Of a stretch of DNA of 64,000 bases, positions 30,276-40,596 are shown piece by piece. The DNA comes from Spiroplasma endosymbiont of Agriotes lineatus. Its GTDB lineage: Bacteria; Bacillota_I; Bacilli_A; Mycoplasmatales; Nriv7. The notes beneath the pieces were generated by a model, which was not told where the DNA came from, ran no database searches, and saw only the letters and a program-made list of their open reading frames with translations. Location of the stretch: contig NZ_OZ026448.1 of the NCBI RefSeq assembly GCF_964019485.1, positions 682,001 to 746,000 on the forward strand. The letters run 5' to 3'. A program made the translations under genes and the position numbers. Positions within the stretch are counted from its first letter, which is position 1; each line of letters opens with the position of its first letter.

Positions 30276-30420
30276 AATAAATTACCTTTCTTATGAATAA
30301 ACTAAGTTTATATTAACTAAGTTAGTTAACTTAGTTTTTTAAACACTTATATATCGCAGATTTAAGTGTTTAACAAGCTTTGTAAGTAAATTTTGTTTTT
30401 TAATTAGATAAAGATTTTAA

Positions 30421-30762
30421 TAATTTTAAACTTAGTATCTCCCTATATAGAAATTTCTACACTTTAATGTCCGCACCCCCCCCTTGCCCTTGGAACTAAT
30501 TTAATAGCATGTATATTTTCAGGAAATCCACCCATTCATTTTTTTATTGCAAAATGAAACAAATTGCTATAGCTAATAGGATGTTGTCTATTAACTGGTA
30601 AACTTCTTTTGGTTATGGAGACCCCCACAATTTATCATGCTTTAATACATACCAACATTATTAACTAACTTGTATTTAATTTTTAAAGAACAAATTTTTA
30701 ACATCTTATAAAATGAAAAGACAATCATTGCTGACTGCCCTAATACTTATTAAAATACTTTA
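30421..30762 (-). other. non-coding or decayed stretch with one coding remnant
   Basis: The minus-strand frame at about 30460-30625 reads ITKRSLPVNRQHPISYSNLF and KKWMGGFPENIHAIKLV without a start, possibly a fragment of a Spiroplasma surface or viral protein. A C-run of eight lies at 30474. Nothing else recognised. Confidence 0.25.
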
Positions 30763-30788
30763 CCTACCTAACAAAACTTTATGCGTCC
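30763..30788 (-). repeat. family A terminal fragment
   Basis: CCTACCTAACAAAACTTTAT followed by GCGTCC matches only the end of family A. It truncates the riboswitch-controlled gene at 30789. Confidence 0.65.
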
Positions 30789-30866
30789 TAAAACCAGTTT
30801 TTTAACACAATAACTATCTTCTTCAATGATAACTACTGTTGATTTAAAAATATTTAATTTCATCAT
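30789..30866 (-). pseudogene. beheaded riboswitch-controlled gene (26 codons left)
   Basis: ATGATG at 30864-30866 with GGAGAC upstream starts MMKLNIFKSTVVIIEEDSYC; the frame is cut at the family A end (30788). Not identifiable. Because it lies behind a B12 riboswitch, the lost gene probably concerned cobalamin uptake or a B12-dependent or -replaceable function; that is inference. Confidence 0.45.
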
Positions 30867-30884
30867 TGTCTCCTTACTGTAAAC

Positions 30885-30910
30885 AAAAACCATCATCTAG
30901 TGATGGTTTA
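30885..30910 (-). terminator. hairpin terminator in the riboswitch leader
   Basis: Minus strand: AACCATC-ACTAGAT-GATGGTT followed by TTTTG, between the B12 aptamer and the ribosome site of the truncated gene. It fits a transcription-termination expression platform. Confidence 0.65.
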
Positions 30911-30959
30911 AGATTAAAAAATAAATTTTAAAAGTAGTCCTCAAATTAAAATCATTTTT

Positions 30960-31150
30960 TAATAACCCATCCCCGGGAGAATTAAATAATTTTTTCTAAG
31001 GTAGAGGTCGGTCTCCTGACTTAATTTCAACCACCAATTATGCCTTCTCAAAAATAACTTTTCAATGATTTATATAATTAATGTCAATATTACACAGTTG
31101 CTGGGATAGTTTTAGAATCACACTAAACCCCCTTTTAATAATTACATTAA
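30960..31150 (-). promoter_or_regulatory. cobalamin (B12) riboswitch
   Basis: Read 5' to 3' on the minus strand from about 31145: AAAAGGGGG, then a TAGTGTGATTC element, CCCAGCAACTGTG, GAGAAGG, and AAGTCAGGAGACCGACCT. These correspond in order to the cobalamin-riboswitch core (GGGAA..GGTG..A.TCC, CCCGCAACTGT, and the CAGGAGACC..CC block). A terminator hairpin and a ribosome site follow. No B12 gene is intact here; the regulated gene has been truncated by a repeat. Confidence 0.85.
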
Positions 31151-31310
31151 ATGCAATTAACCTTATAAAAAATATTTTTATTTATTTATAAAGTAATCTT
31201 ACAATAAAAATAACTAACCCACATTTATTTTTAAAAAATATTTTAAAAATAATAAGAATATAAAAAATATTATAAAGAATTTCTTCATAGTATTTAAATT
31301 ATCTTTGTAA

Positions 31311-33698
31311 TTAAGTGGCAACTGCTACAGTATCAGTAAGAACATCAGTTGGTGTTATTGTTGAATTAAGATTAAAAATAAAGTCATATACTTCTTCATA
31401 ATGTTTAATAGGAATAATTTTTAATTCACTTAAAACCTCATTAGGAATATCATCTAAATCTTTCATATTTTTATCAGGTATTAAAATTGTACTAATCCCG
31501 CTGCGATGAGCAGAAATCGATTTCTCTTTTAAACCACCAATCGGTAAAACATTGCCTCGCAAAGTTATTTCTCCAGTCATTCCAACATCACTAGATACAG
31601 GTCTTTTAGTTAAAGCAGAAATTATTGCTGTTGTTATTGTAATCCCGGCTGAAGGACCATCTTTAGGTACTGCCCCTTCAGGAACATGAATATGAATATC
31701 ATTATTACTAAAAAACTCAGAATCAATATTAAACTTCTTACTATTAGCTTTTAAATAATCCAAAGCAATATTTGCTGATTCTTTCATAACATCACCTAAA
31801 GTTCCCGTTAAAACTAATTGCCCTTTACCAGTAAAGAAATTTACTTCCATTGATAAAATATCACCACCAAAAGTAGTATATGCTAAACCAGTAGCAACAC
31901 CAATTTGAGCTGTTCCTTCTTTTTCAGTATATTCAAACTTATGTTTACCCAAATATTGCTTAACCTTTTCAATATTCACTAATTCATCACTTAAATGCTT
32001 AGCTAAATAACGAACAATAAACTTTCTTGCAATTTGATGCAAATATCGCTCTAATTGTCGCACACCAGCTTCACGAGTATAATATTTAATAATTTCTTTA
32101 ATTGCTCCATCTTCAAATTTTAATAACTGTTCATTTAAACCATTCTCTTGCAATACTTTAACAATTAAATGATTTTTAGCAATTTCCATTTTTTCAATTT
32201 CTGTGTACGATGATAATTGAATAATTTCCATTCGGTCTAATAATGGTTCGGGAATATCTTCCATATAGTTAGCCGTAGCAATAAACATTACTTTTGATAA
32301 ATCATAATTTTCTTCTAAGTAATGATCAGAAAATTCAAAATTTTGTTCTGGGTCTAATACCTCTAACATCGCACTAGCAGGATCTCCACGATAATCATTA
32401 GCCATCTTATCAATCTCATCAAGCAAAAATAAAGGATTAATACTTTTAGCTCGTTTCATTGATTGGATTATTCTTCCTGGCATTGAACCAATATATGTTT
32501 TTCGATGACCACGAATTTCTGATTCATCACGAACACCACCTAACGATAACTTCACAAAATTTCTTCCTGTTGCTTCAGCAATTGACTTAGCAAGTGAAGT
32601 TTTTCCTACTCCGGGAGGACCTACTAAACAAATAATTTGTCCTTTTAATGATTTAGTCATTTGTTTAACTGCCAAATGTTCAATAATTCGTTCTTTAACT
32701 TTTTCTAAACCATAATGATATTTATCTAAAGTTTGTAAAGCAAATGGTAAATCCTCAATTTCTTTCTTTTCTTCATGTCAAGGAATCGCCATTACCCAAT
32801 CAATGTATGTTCTAATAATATTAGCTTCACTTGATGCTTGTGGCATCATTTCATAACGATTAATTTCTTCTTTAACGCGAAGTTTAATATTCTCAGGAAA
32901 TGGCTCTTTTTCAAGACGATCTAAATATTTCTTCATCTCATTATTATCATCATCAATTTCGCCTAATTCTTCTTTAATTGCTTCAAGTTTTTCTCGTAAA
33001 TAAAATTTCTTTTGCTGTTCATCAATTCTAACTTTAATTCTTTCAGAAATATTTTGATCAATTTCACCAGTTTGCTTTCGACTATTAACATTATCAATTA
33101 AAAGATTCAAGCGTTGTTCAATATTCAGCTCTTCTAAAATAGCTTGTTTTTTATCTAATGGTAAAAAAGGTAAAAACTGTGCTAATGCATCAATTACTTC
33201 TCCAGGACTACTATTAACATTTACCTTAATCTCTTGTAATATATTTTCAGGAAGACCTTCTTGCATTTCCAATAATCCTGTTAAATTATTAGTAATTTTT
33301 TGCACTAAATCTTCAATATTACCCTCTTGATTTGATTCTAAAACCTCAATATCACTTTCATAATAAGTGCCGTTATCTTTTAAATTTAGTAATTTAACTC
33401 GATTAAGTGACTTAAAATTAACCGTAAACGAACCTTCTTCTCAAACTTTTTTTATTTTTAAATTAGCAATAACTCCAACATCAAATATTTCATCAATTGT
33501 TGGTTCATCATCTAAAGGTTTTTTTTGTGATACTAAAATAACTTGACTATCAAAATTATCCTTAGCCACCTCAATAGTCTTTAATGATTTATTACGACCA
33601 ATTTCTAAAACCTGTTCAAATCCTGGATAAATATAACTACCTCTTGTAACCAAAACAGGAATATTTTCTAAAGATTTTATTTGTTCTTTATCTATCAT
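31311..33698 (-). CDS. lon: ATP-dependent protease Lon
   Basis: 795-residue cytosolic ring protease for damaged and regulatory proteins. N-terminal LON domain; coiled-coil linker; AAA+ module with Walker [10 protein letters not shown], Walker B FLLDEID; C-terminal protease domain with the catalytic Ser in KDGPSAGI and Lys in [10 protein letters not shown]. Length is normal. Start at 33698 is set by GGAGG 7 bases upstream. Two TGA-Trp codons (DWVMAIPWHEE, KKVWEEG). The promoter at 33729-33757 overlaps a CIRCE operator, so heat-shock control by HrcA is expected. tig lies upstream on the same strand. Confidence 0.97.
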
Positions 33699-33728
33699 TA
33701 TGATACCTCCGTAAAACATATTTAATTA

Positions 33729-33757
33729 ATTATATAATAAAAATTTAGCACTTGCAA
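33729..33757 (-). promoter_or_regulatory. lon promoter
   Basis: Minus-strand TTGCAA (33752-33757) and TATAAT (33729-33734) with a 17-base spacer. The -35 lies inside the CIRCE spacer and arm, so repressor binding would block polymerase. Confidence 0.75.
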
Positions 33758-33771
33758 TATTAAAGTGCTAA
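33745..33771. promoter_or_regulatory. CIRCE element (HrcA operator)
   Basis: TTAGCACTT-N9-AAGTGCTAA, a perfect 9-9-9 inverted repeat that matches the CIRCE consensus (TTAGCACTC-N9-GAGTGCTAA) at 8 of 9 positions per arm. CIRCE controls lon in several mollicutes. Confidence 0.9.
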
Positions 33772-33773
33772 AT

Positions 33774-34077
33774 AGACGCATAAAGTTTTGTTAGGTAGGA
33801 AAAGATTTAAATAATTTTGAAAGAAAAACAATCACAATTTAATTATCATTTTATTTAAAAAATAAATAATAAAACAAAATATTTAATATCAACAAACATA
33901 ATCTTAATAAAAGGTTATAAAAACCAAGGAAAGCGATTATAAAAACAACATTAAAATAATTTTTTACAACAAAAATCATACATAATAAACATATACTTAA
34001 TTTGCATATTGAAATAATTTATAGTAAATGATTATTTTTTCTTTTTTTAAAAATATCTAAGAAAACTAAACGCGAAC
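33774..34077 (+). repeat. family A MITE-like repeat, copy A4, with 9-bp target duplication
   Basis: 304 bp (GACGCATAAAGTTTTGTTAG ... CTAAGAAAACTAAACGCGAA) flanked by GTGCTAAAT at 33765-33773 and 34078-34086. The duplicated 9 bp are part of the CIRCE right arm. It separates the lon promoter from the end of tig. Confidence 0.92.
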
Positions 34078-34091
34078 GTGCTAAATTCATT

Positions 34092-35372
34092 TTATCCATT
34101 ATTTTCATAAAGAAAATTTAATAATTTACGACGTTTTAAACCTTCTTCAACAATGCTGGTATCCATAATTTTTTTTTTAGTTTCTTCTGGTGTCATATTA
34201 TAAAACTTAGCAAACTCAAAAATTTCTTGTTCTACCTCATCGTTATTAACTTGAATATTTTCTTGATTCATAATTTCTTCTAAAATTAAATAATGACTAA
34301 TTTTTGCTTTAGCATCGCCTCGCAACTCTTTTTTAATATCTAATTCAGTTAATTTAGTTAATTTCAAATATTGTTTTAAATCAATATTTTGTTCTTTTAA
34401 CTTTTGCTCAAACTCACCTTGAAGATCTAATACTTCTTTATCAATAGCTGATTCAGGAATATGAATCGTTGCTGTTTTAGAAATTTCTAATAATAAATTA
34501 TTAATAAACTCATCTTTAATTTTTTCTTCATTTTGCTTAATCAAATTTTCTTTAATAAAATTTTTTAATTGTGTTAAATCTTCAACGCCATCAATATTAG
34601 CATCTTTTGCTAAATCATCATTAATTTCTGGAACAATCTTATTTTTAACTTCTTTAATCTTAACTTTAAAAGTCACATCTTTTCCTGCTAAATCTGGTTT
34701 TAAATAATCTTTAGGAAAAGATACAAGTAAATCCTTTTCTTCACCAGTTATCAATCCAATCATTTGTTCTTCAAAACCAGGAATAAACTTTTTTGAACCA
34801 ATTTCTAAACTAAAATTTTCAGCTTTTCCATCAGCAAAAGACTTACCATCTTTAAACCCTTCAAAATCAAAAATAACAACATCACCATTAGCAATCTTAT
34901 CTTCTTTAATTTCTAAAATAGCTGATTTTTGTTGTAATTGAATAAGTGTTTGATTAACATCCTCATCACTAACAATATTTGCCATTTTCTCGATTTTTAT
35001 ATTTGTATATTTTTCAATTTTAACTTCTGGTTTTAAATCAAATTCAAAAGAAATAATATATTTTGCCATTGATAAAGTATCGATATTTCAACTTGGCTGA
35101 TTAAAAGGTTGCAATGGATCGTCTTGTAATAAAGCAAATTTTCACGCTTTATCAGCTGCAACATCATGAGCTTTATTCAAAATTTTTTCATTACTTAAAT
35201 ATTTTTCTACCATCTCTTCTGGCGCTTTGCCTTTACGAAAACCTGGTATTTGTAAATGGGCTTTCAACTTATTTGTTACCTTTTTAATAATATCTTTTCA
35301 TTCTTCTTCTTCAAATTCAATAATATATTTTCCTTTATTTTCTTCAATATTTTTTTTACTTGTAAATTTCAT
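34092..35372 (-). CDS. tig: trigger factor
   Basis: 426-residue ribosome-bound chaperone and peptidyl-prolyl isomerase catching nascent chains. N-terminal ribosome-binding domain (GFRKGKAP signature at about residues 44-51), FKBP domain (about 150-240: IFDFEGFKDGKSF, GFEEQMIGL), then the helical C-terminal arms. Two Trp are TGA (including the break before MAKYIISFEF). ATG at 35372 has AGGAGG at ideal distance. It precedes lon on the same strand, and the MITE now lies between them. Confidence 0.95.
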
Positions 35373-35401
35373 CAAACATCCTCCTATATTTCAACTATTT
35401 A

Positions 35402-35431
35402 ATTATACCCTTGATTAATTACTAAATACAA
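35402..35431 (-). promoter_or_regulatory. tig promoter
   Basis: Minus-strand TTGTAT (35426-35431) and TATAAT (35402-35407), spacer 18, about 30 bases before the start codon. Confidence 0.7.
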
Positions 35432-35455
35432 TTAAACTTTAGCAAAGCCCGCATA

Positions 35456-36325
35456 AATATGGTCCAACTTATTGTAACCTATCCATATCCAAGTTACTTT
35501 TCATGCCGGACATAAAGAAAAAAAATACAAAAATGCTCGTAGAGAATTAGAAAACAAGCGAGGTCATTTTTTAATGTTAAAAGTTGACAAACGAATAAAC
35601 ACGATAAATTATCATGATTTATTAATTAAAGAATTACAAAAACATTATGTGAATATTAATTATGATAAAATGATTGTTTGTGGTGGCAGTGATACTTGAA
35701 TTAGAGAAGTTGCCAATAGTTTTGGTAATGTTAGATATATTTTAGATGATTATCATGCTATTAAAAAATTAAAACAAACGGCATTTAATATTATTTTTGA
35801 AAATCGCAAAGCAACACTAAATAGTTGAATTAAATTATATAAGAACGGAAATCCCCATCAAGAATTAATCAAAATCATTCGTAATATTGCTAAAAACTAA
35901 TTAAATAAAGATATTAAAACAAATTTAAGAAAGGCGAGTAATTATTTCAGTAATAATAAGCAAGAAATTCATCATCAAAATTTAGAATAAAATATCGGTT
36001 GTAGCATTGAAAGTGATGTATCACATTTAATAAAACAACAATTAGGATATGGAGCAAAAATATATCATCATAAGAATTTAAATAACCTATTACATTTAAG
36101 AATGGCAAATTTAAACAAATTAAATGTATTACATTATATTAATGAAAATATTAATTCAGAAATAAAAATCAGAAAAGAAATATATAAAACTTCATTATGA
36201 AATAAATATAATAATAAAAATGATGATAGTTGAATTAGTAAAGGTAACATTGTATATACAAATAAATATATTACATTTAAGTAAGTAAAAATATTAGTGA
36301 AAATTTAATAAAATTAATAATTTTT
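35456..36325 (+). pseudogene. ISLre2-type (UPF0236) transposase remnant
   Basis: An IS3 end (about 35456-35492) is joined to the C-terminal two thirds of the transposase also seen at 43177: KNARRELENKRGHFLMLKV, IVCGGSDTWIREVANSFG, ..., ending GNIVYTNKYITFK at 36284. Two TAA codons replace sense codons (NIAKN*LNK, NLE*NIG). Dead. Confidence 0.8.
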
Positions 36326-36497
36326 TTTAATTTTGTCGAAAACTATTGATAAAATAAAAAAATCATCAACTTGACAATTTTAAAAGGCTTTTATGTAAAA
36401 TTACTATTTTTTACTTTAACTTTTTTATACATTAAAATATAATATCGCTGTTTATTAGTTTGGAGTTAAACCCTTATGTTGATATTTTTATTTTCAG
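36326..36497 (+). repeat. IS1595-like element end
   Basis: TTTAATTTTGTCGAAAACTA (terminal repeat) and the segment up to TTTTATTTTCAGAGA match, inverted, 53400-53592, the end of the IS1595-like element there. No gene. Confidence 0.55.
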
Positions 36498-36772
36498 AGA
36501 TTTAAATAATTTTGAAAGAAAAATAATCACAATTTAATTATCATTTTATTTGAAAAATAAGTAATAAAACAAAATATTTAATATCAACAAACGTAATCTC
36601 AATAAAAGGTTATAAAACCTAAAGAAAACGCTTATAAAAACAACATCAAAATAAGTTTTTACAACAAAAATCATACATAAGAAATATATACTTAATTTGC
36701 ATATTGAAATAATTTATAGTAAATGATTATTTTTTCTTTTTAAAAAAATACCTAAGAAAACTAAACGCGACC
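36498..36772 (+). repeat. family A MITE-like repeat, copy A5 (left end missing)
   Basis: Matches family A from GATTTAAATAATTTTGAAAG to the terminal CTAAACGCGACC; the first 35 bases with the left terminal repeat are absent. Joined to viral copy 3. Confidence 0.8.
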
Positions 36773-36845
36773 TATCATTACTTTTCTTTTCGCCTTAATT
36801 TCAATTATGTATTTACCAATAAAAATGATTTTTGGGAGATAAAAA

Positions 36846-37076
36846 ATGACAGCAAATTTAAAAGAATTTAATTGAGAACAAATTAAACAAACTTTCTGAG
36901 ATTTATTTATTCAAATTATAACTATTCCAGCTCATATTAGTGGTGGCGAAGAAATTAAATTAATCGAAGCACCACTTTGACTTTTAATAGCAAACATTGC
37001 TTTTTGATTTTTAACAGCGATTATGGTGTGATTTATTCTAATGCTCCTTTGAAAAACCATATCAGTATTTAGATAG
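36846..37076 (+). CDS. plectrovirus membrane protein, 76 aa
   Basis: Homologue of 2881-3111: MTANLKEFNWEQIKQTFW then an amphipathic stretch and one C-terminal TM (about residues 44-68). TTTTGGGAG ribosome site overlaps the preceding stop. Intact. Function unknown. Confidence 0.65.
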
Positions 37077-37087
37077 GGAAAAAATTA

Positions 37088-37222
37088 ATGTCAAGAAGTT
37101 ATATTGTGATGCATTCCCAAAGAAATTCAAAATTAATTAGGAAAAAATATAATCGTGTTAAGGTTAATCGTGGTTTTAACAAATTTAAGAAAAACTTTGA
37201 ATATAAATGATGAATGTTTTAA
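37088..37222 (+). CDS. plectrovirus small basic protein, 44 aa
   Basis: Extremely Lys/Arg-rich (RNSKLIRKKYNRVKVNRG) ending YKWWMF with two adjacent TGA-Trp codons. Identical arrangement at 59337-59471, tail at 30124. The charge suits nucleic-acid binding in the virion; not demonstrated. Absent from copy 1. Confidence 0.6.
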
Positions 37223-37242
37223 AGAGAAAGGGAGTGGATTAT

Positions 37243-37490
37243 ATGATTGGAACTTTCTTGGCCGATGCACCTCCTGCAAAAGTAGAAAAAATAACAGCTA
37301 GTGACGCGATGACTAAATTATGAAATGCAATATAACAACGTTTACTAAAATGTGAGAAATTATTGCTGTTAATATGCCACAAGTCGGTAACTTCTTTGCT
37401 GACTACTGAATATTCATTTTTCCATTTATTTTGGCAATATTCTTTATTTGCTTTAAAATGTTTGAAAAATTACTTGGAGCAGTTCGCTAA
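37243..37490 (+). pseudogene. plectrovirus coat protein, one-base deletion
   Basis: Starts MIGTFLADAPPAKVEKI. Near 37331 GCAATATAACAACG lacks a base relative to the 59570 region, giving a stop after LWNAI. The other frame continues to the FKMFEKLLGAVR end. AAAGGGAGTGG site upstream. Confidence 0.7.
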
Positions 37491-37514
37491 CAAAAAAATA
37501 AAGTGAGGTGCAAG

Positions 37515-38501
37515 ATGAAATTTTGCAAATGAATAATAGAAAAAAATAATCATTTTATTGAATTAAATCGCACCTCATTTTTAATTTTATGACATTGCGG
37601 AGCAATTTGATACATTTACAACGGTTATTTTAAAAACATTGTAAGTTATTTATTTTTAGCAGGTTGTATTTTAATTTTCCTTTTTAAAATCAGTAATTTA
37701 ACACAAATTAACAAAGTTATTAATTTTTTAAAAAATTCACCATTAAATATTGTTATTGGTTCATTAGGAACTGGAAAAACTGCTTTTCTAGCATACGCCT
37801 CAAAATTACTAAAAAAGAAGAAATATCATATCGCATCAACCTTCCCATTACTAGAAACCCAAAAATTAAGTTTAGGACATATGGGATTATTAGACTTTGA
37901 TTATCCGGTATTGCCAGACAAAACCTTACTTTTGTGAGATGAAACCAATTTATTTTTAGAAGGAACAGATTGAGAAAAAAATAATACCAAAAACGAAGAA
38001 ACCGGTATCCAAGAGTATTTTGCTCTGGCGCGGCATTTTGGTCATATTGTTCTCGCTAGCGGTCAAAGAGATAAACATATTTAAGTTAAAGTTCGTAATA
38101 TTGCCAATAATGTGATTGTAGCAATTCGTAAAAAACCCGTTAATATTTTTCGTCCCTACTTAAAAGTTGTCTATGGTACTGTTACGAACATTGAAGAATA
38201 TGAACGCTGACGAAACACCTTAATTGATGCTAAAAATAGTAAAAAAGGTCGTCGCATTAAATATCGTGATATTACTGAACTTGATATTTATTTTTTTAAA
38301 CTAAAAATTCCTCTACCAATACTTAACACTTACAATTCTTTTTACCTAGCGTTTTTAAGAGATTACTTAAATTCAAAAATTAATCCTGACTATGAAGATA
38401 AATATTATACTGACACGGCAATTGATTTAGAAGACTTGGAATACTTAAAAATGGATAAATTTAGCAAATTTTTAAGAAAAATGAAAGAAAAGGAACAATA
38501 A
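37515..38501 (+). pseudogene. plectrovirus morphogenesis ATPase with internal TAA
   Basis: 328 codons with an N-terminal TM pair, Walker A GSLGTGKTA, Walker B-like LLLWDETN and the LASGQRDKHI block. Codon 190 (38082-38084) is TAA where the 59769 copy has TGA (Trp). Otherwise the frame is open to the EYLKMDKFSKFL end. One G-to-A change would inactivate it. Confidence 0.8.
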
Positions 38502-38504
38502 AAA

Positions 38505-38900
38505 ATGGAAAATCTTGCAAAAATGGCCGACTTTCTTGCCCAAATGCTTTATAAAGTTTTTGATTTAATTTGAAGTCTTGAAGTACCAGGAACAAAAATT
38601 CAACTAATATTTCCTTTATTCTTAATGCTGGCTGTAGAATTTCTTATGGCAATTATTCTTGGATTTGGTATTGGTAGTCAACAAGTTAATTTAGAGCGAG
38701 AACGCCGATATGCAGTTAAAAATAGTGGGCGTTTAAGTGCATGAGGAAAAGTTAAAAAACACCACCAAGAGATATCCGCTAGAATCAACAAACAAGACAA
38801 ACAAGTCGGTAATTTTCACCACAAAAAAAGCGGTCAAATTACCACAGTTACAGTTAGACAAAATAAAAATTTCAAATCGTGAAATCAAAAAAGTAAATAA
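38505..38900 (+). CDS. plectrovirus membrane protein, 131 aa
   Basis: Amphipathic start (MADFLAQMLYKVFDLIW), one TM at about residues 32-55 (LIFPLFLMLAVEFLMAI), then a basic tail. Intact here; broken at 4411, 13672 and 60771. Begins 4 bases after the ATPase stop. Possibly an assembly partner of the ATPase; inferred from fixed adjacency. Confidence 0.7.
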
Positions 38901-38902
38901 AT

Positions 38903-39151
38903 ATGTTCAAACTAATTATTATTTTTATCTTAATAACTGTTCTTGGACTTTTAGCTGGTAGTCATTTTGAAACTTTAACAAACTATATTAGCGAAAGCCT
39001 TGCGAATTTCCAAAAGTTTATTACTAGCAATTTAACAATTTTAGAACTATTTAAACCAATGGTTCGGACATTTTCGCAACATCCAATCTTCACCATTCTT
39101 GGTGTCACTTGTGTACTTATTGCTTTATTTATTGTGATTAAAGGTAGGTAA
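38903..39151 (+). CDS. plectrovirus two-pass membrane protein, 82 aa
   Basis: Two TM segments (residues 1-20 and 58-79) with the conserved centre LELFKPMVRTFSQHP. Homologue of 4761-5006. Starts 2 bases after the previous stop, so translation is probably coupled. Confidence 0.7.
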   Translation: MFKLIIIFILITVLGLLAGSHFETLTNYISESLANFQKFITSNLTILELFKPMVRTFSQHPIFTILGVTCVLIALFIVIKGR

Positions 39152-39154
39152 AAA

Positions 39155-39733
39155 ATGGAAAAATGAACTAAAAAACAAGAATTAGAAACAGAGAATGACA
39201 AATTAAAAATTGCTAATGCCATATTAGAAAATAGTGTTAATATTCTTAAATACATAATAATGGAAAAAAATAAAGAAATTTTAGAATTAGAAAAGTGAAA
39301 TACTATTCATATTAATCAAAAATCAGACTTAATAATTAAAAACCAAAAATTAAAAATTTTTAAACACGAAAGGAGAATAAAAATGAAAAAACTTTTAGGA
39401 AAATTATTTAAAAAAGATAATTCAAAAGAAAAAATGCCATTAAAATTAAGAATTAAAAATTCTTTTAAAAAAAGTGGTTAAAAATAGTATTAAGTATCAT
39501 TTTTATCTTTATAAGCTTGTTAATTTGTGCATTAACAGTAATCGATACTAAATGAATAACTGGAACAAGTAACGAATTTAATGATTTTATGAATAAAGAG
39601 AGATGGTCGATTTATTCGAGAAGTTCAATAGTGTCATTTGCTAGCGGGAATATTTGTTTTTTGATGAGGCGGAACAATATATTTTGTAATTCAATTTAAA
39701 AAATTAATCCGTTTTTATTATTCAAAAAATTAA
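39155..39733 (+). pseudogene. plectrovirus coiled-coil/TM protein, frameshifted
   Basis: 39155-39481 is an open 108-codon frame with a coiled coil (KKQELETENDKLKIANAILE) and an internal AAAGGAG-ATG at 39383 (MKKLLGKLFKKDNSK). After a shift, KIVLSIIFIFISLLICAL and later LAGIFVFWWGGTIYF supply two TM segments, ending at 39733. It is unclear whether this is one gene or two; at least two indels. Confidence 0.5.
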
Positions 39734-39753
39734 AGCAAAAAAAGCCTTAAAAA

Positions 39754-40026
39754 ATGAAATCAAACAAACTCATTAATTCTTTAAAAAAATATTGATGAAA
39801 AATTTTACCTTACATTTTTATGATTACTATCTTTTTCATTCCATTTTTAAAATTAGAAATTAATGATTTGAAATTATTATATGAAAAATTTGAAGCATTA
39901 ATTTCACTTATGATACTAAGGTATTTAGATATATGCATTACAATAGCAGTAGTTATAAACTGTAGCATTGAGTGACTTATTAAAAAAATTAAAGAAAAAA
40001 GAATAATGAAAAATAAAATATTTTAA
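39754..40026 (+). CDS. plectrovirus two-pass membrane protein, 90 aa
   Basis: MKSNKLINSLKKYWWKILPY, TM segments at about 18-34 and 58-75, basic C-terminus. The decayed relative is at 5010-5383. Precedes a secreted protein gene in both places. Confidence 0.6.
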
Positions 40027-40041
40027 AAAGGAGTGATAAAA

Positions 40042-40554
40042 ATGTTTATGAAAATATTTACCGTGTTAATTATTAGTTTCAATAACATTTTTACTATTCC
40101 CCAAAACATTAACAATGATAAAACAAAAACACAATCACTAATTAGAAGCAAAAGGCAAAATAATGAATCATACGAATTAAACTTAAAAAAATCAAAATTA
40201 ACACTTAAATCATCAAAAGATGACAATAGCAAGTGAAATCAAAAATGAGAAATAAAATTTAATGTAGAAAATGAATTTATGCCCAAAAACTTGCCTCCAC
40301 GAATGAAACTTAATGATTGAGAATTTTATGTTGACAAAAATGACAAGATTACATTGCCAATATTAAAATCATTAGAATATGATTTAAATTGAGAAAAAAA
40401 CAGTGAACCAAGATATTGAGAAAATAAAGATTTTTTATCGTATCAAAATAAAAAATTAAAAAACATAAAAATGAAAGTACAAGAATGAAACAAAAATGAA
40501 AGATATGCAAAATGAAAAATATTAGAATTTAAAACTGAATTTAAAAATAATTAA
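40042..40554 (+). CDS. secreted protein of viral copy 3, 170 aa, RSKR motif
   Basis: N-terminal signal-like segment (MFMKIFTVLIISFNNIFTI) followed by RSKRQ at about residues 36-40, then a soluble Lys/Trp-rich body (nine TGA-Trp). AAAAAGGAGTG precedes ATG 40042. No family recognised. It occupies the place where copy 1 begins a secreted (probable minor coat) protein, so it may be a divergent viral surface protein or a passenger gene. The basic RxKR motif after the signal is shared with the toxin candidate next door. Confidence 0.6.
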
Positions 40555-40596
40555 ACTGGTAAAATTTACTATTCAGGAAGCGTGGTTTTTTTCTAG

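Larger units (their letters stand above)
29041..30420 (-). mobile_element. decayed SpV1-like plectrovirus copy 2 (inverted)
   Basis: Minus-strand order: leader with AACTAAGTTA motifs (30290-30420), stub of the 110-aa gene, tail of the basic 44-aa gene, coat gene, ATPase. Everything between the first gene and the basic protein has been deleted, and the ATPase 3' end is replaced by an IS3 fragment. Confidence 0.8.
36773..40596 (+). mobile_element. decayed SpV1-like plectrovirus copy 3
   Basis: Plus-strand gene order identical to copies 1 and 4 from the middle onward: tail of a small membrane gene (stop at 36840-36842), 76-aa protein, basic 44-aa protein, coat, ATPase, 131-aa protein, 82-aa protein, coiled-coil/TM protein, 90-aa protein, then a 170-aa secreted protein. 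Coat and ATPase are broken. The left end is cut by A5, the right by IS256 debris. Confidence 0.85.
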
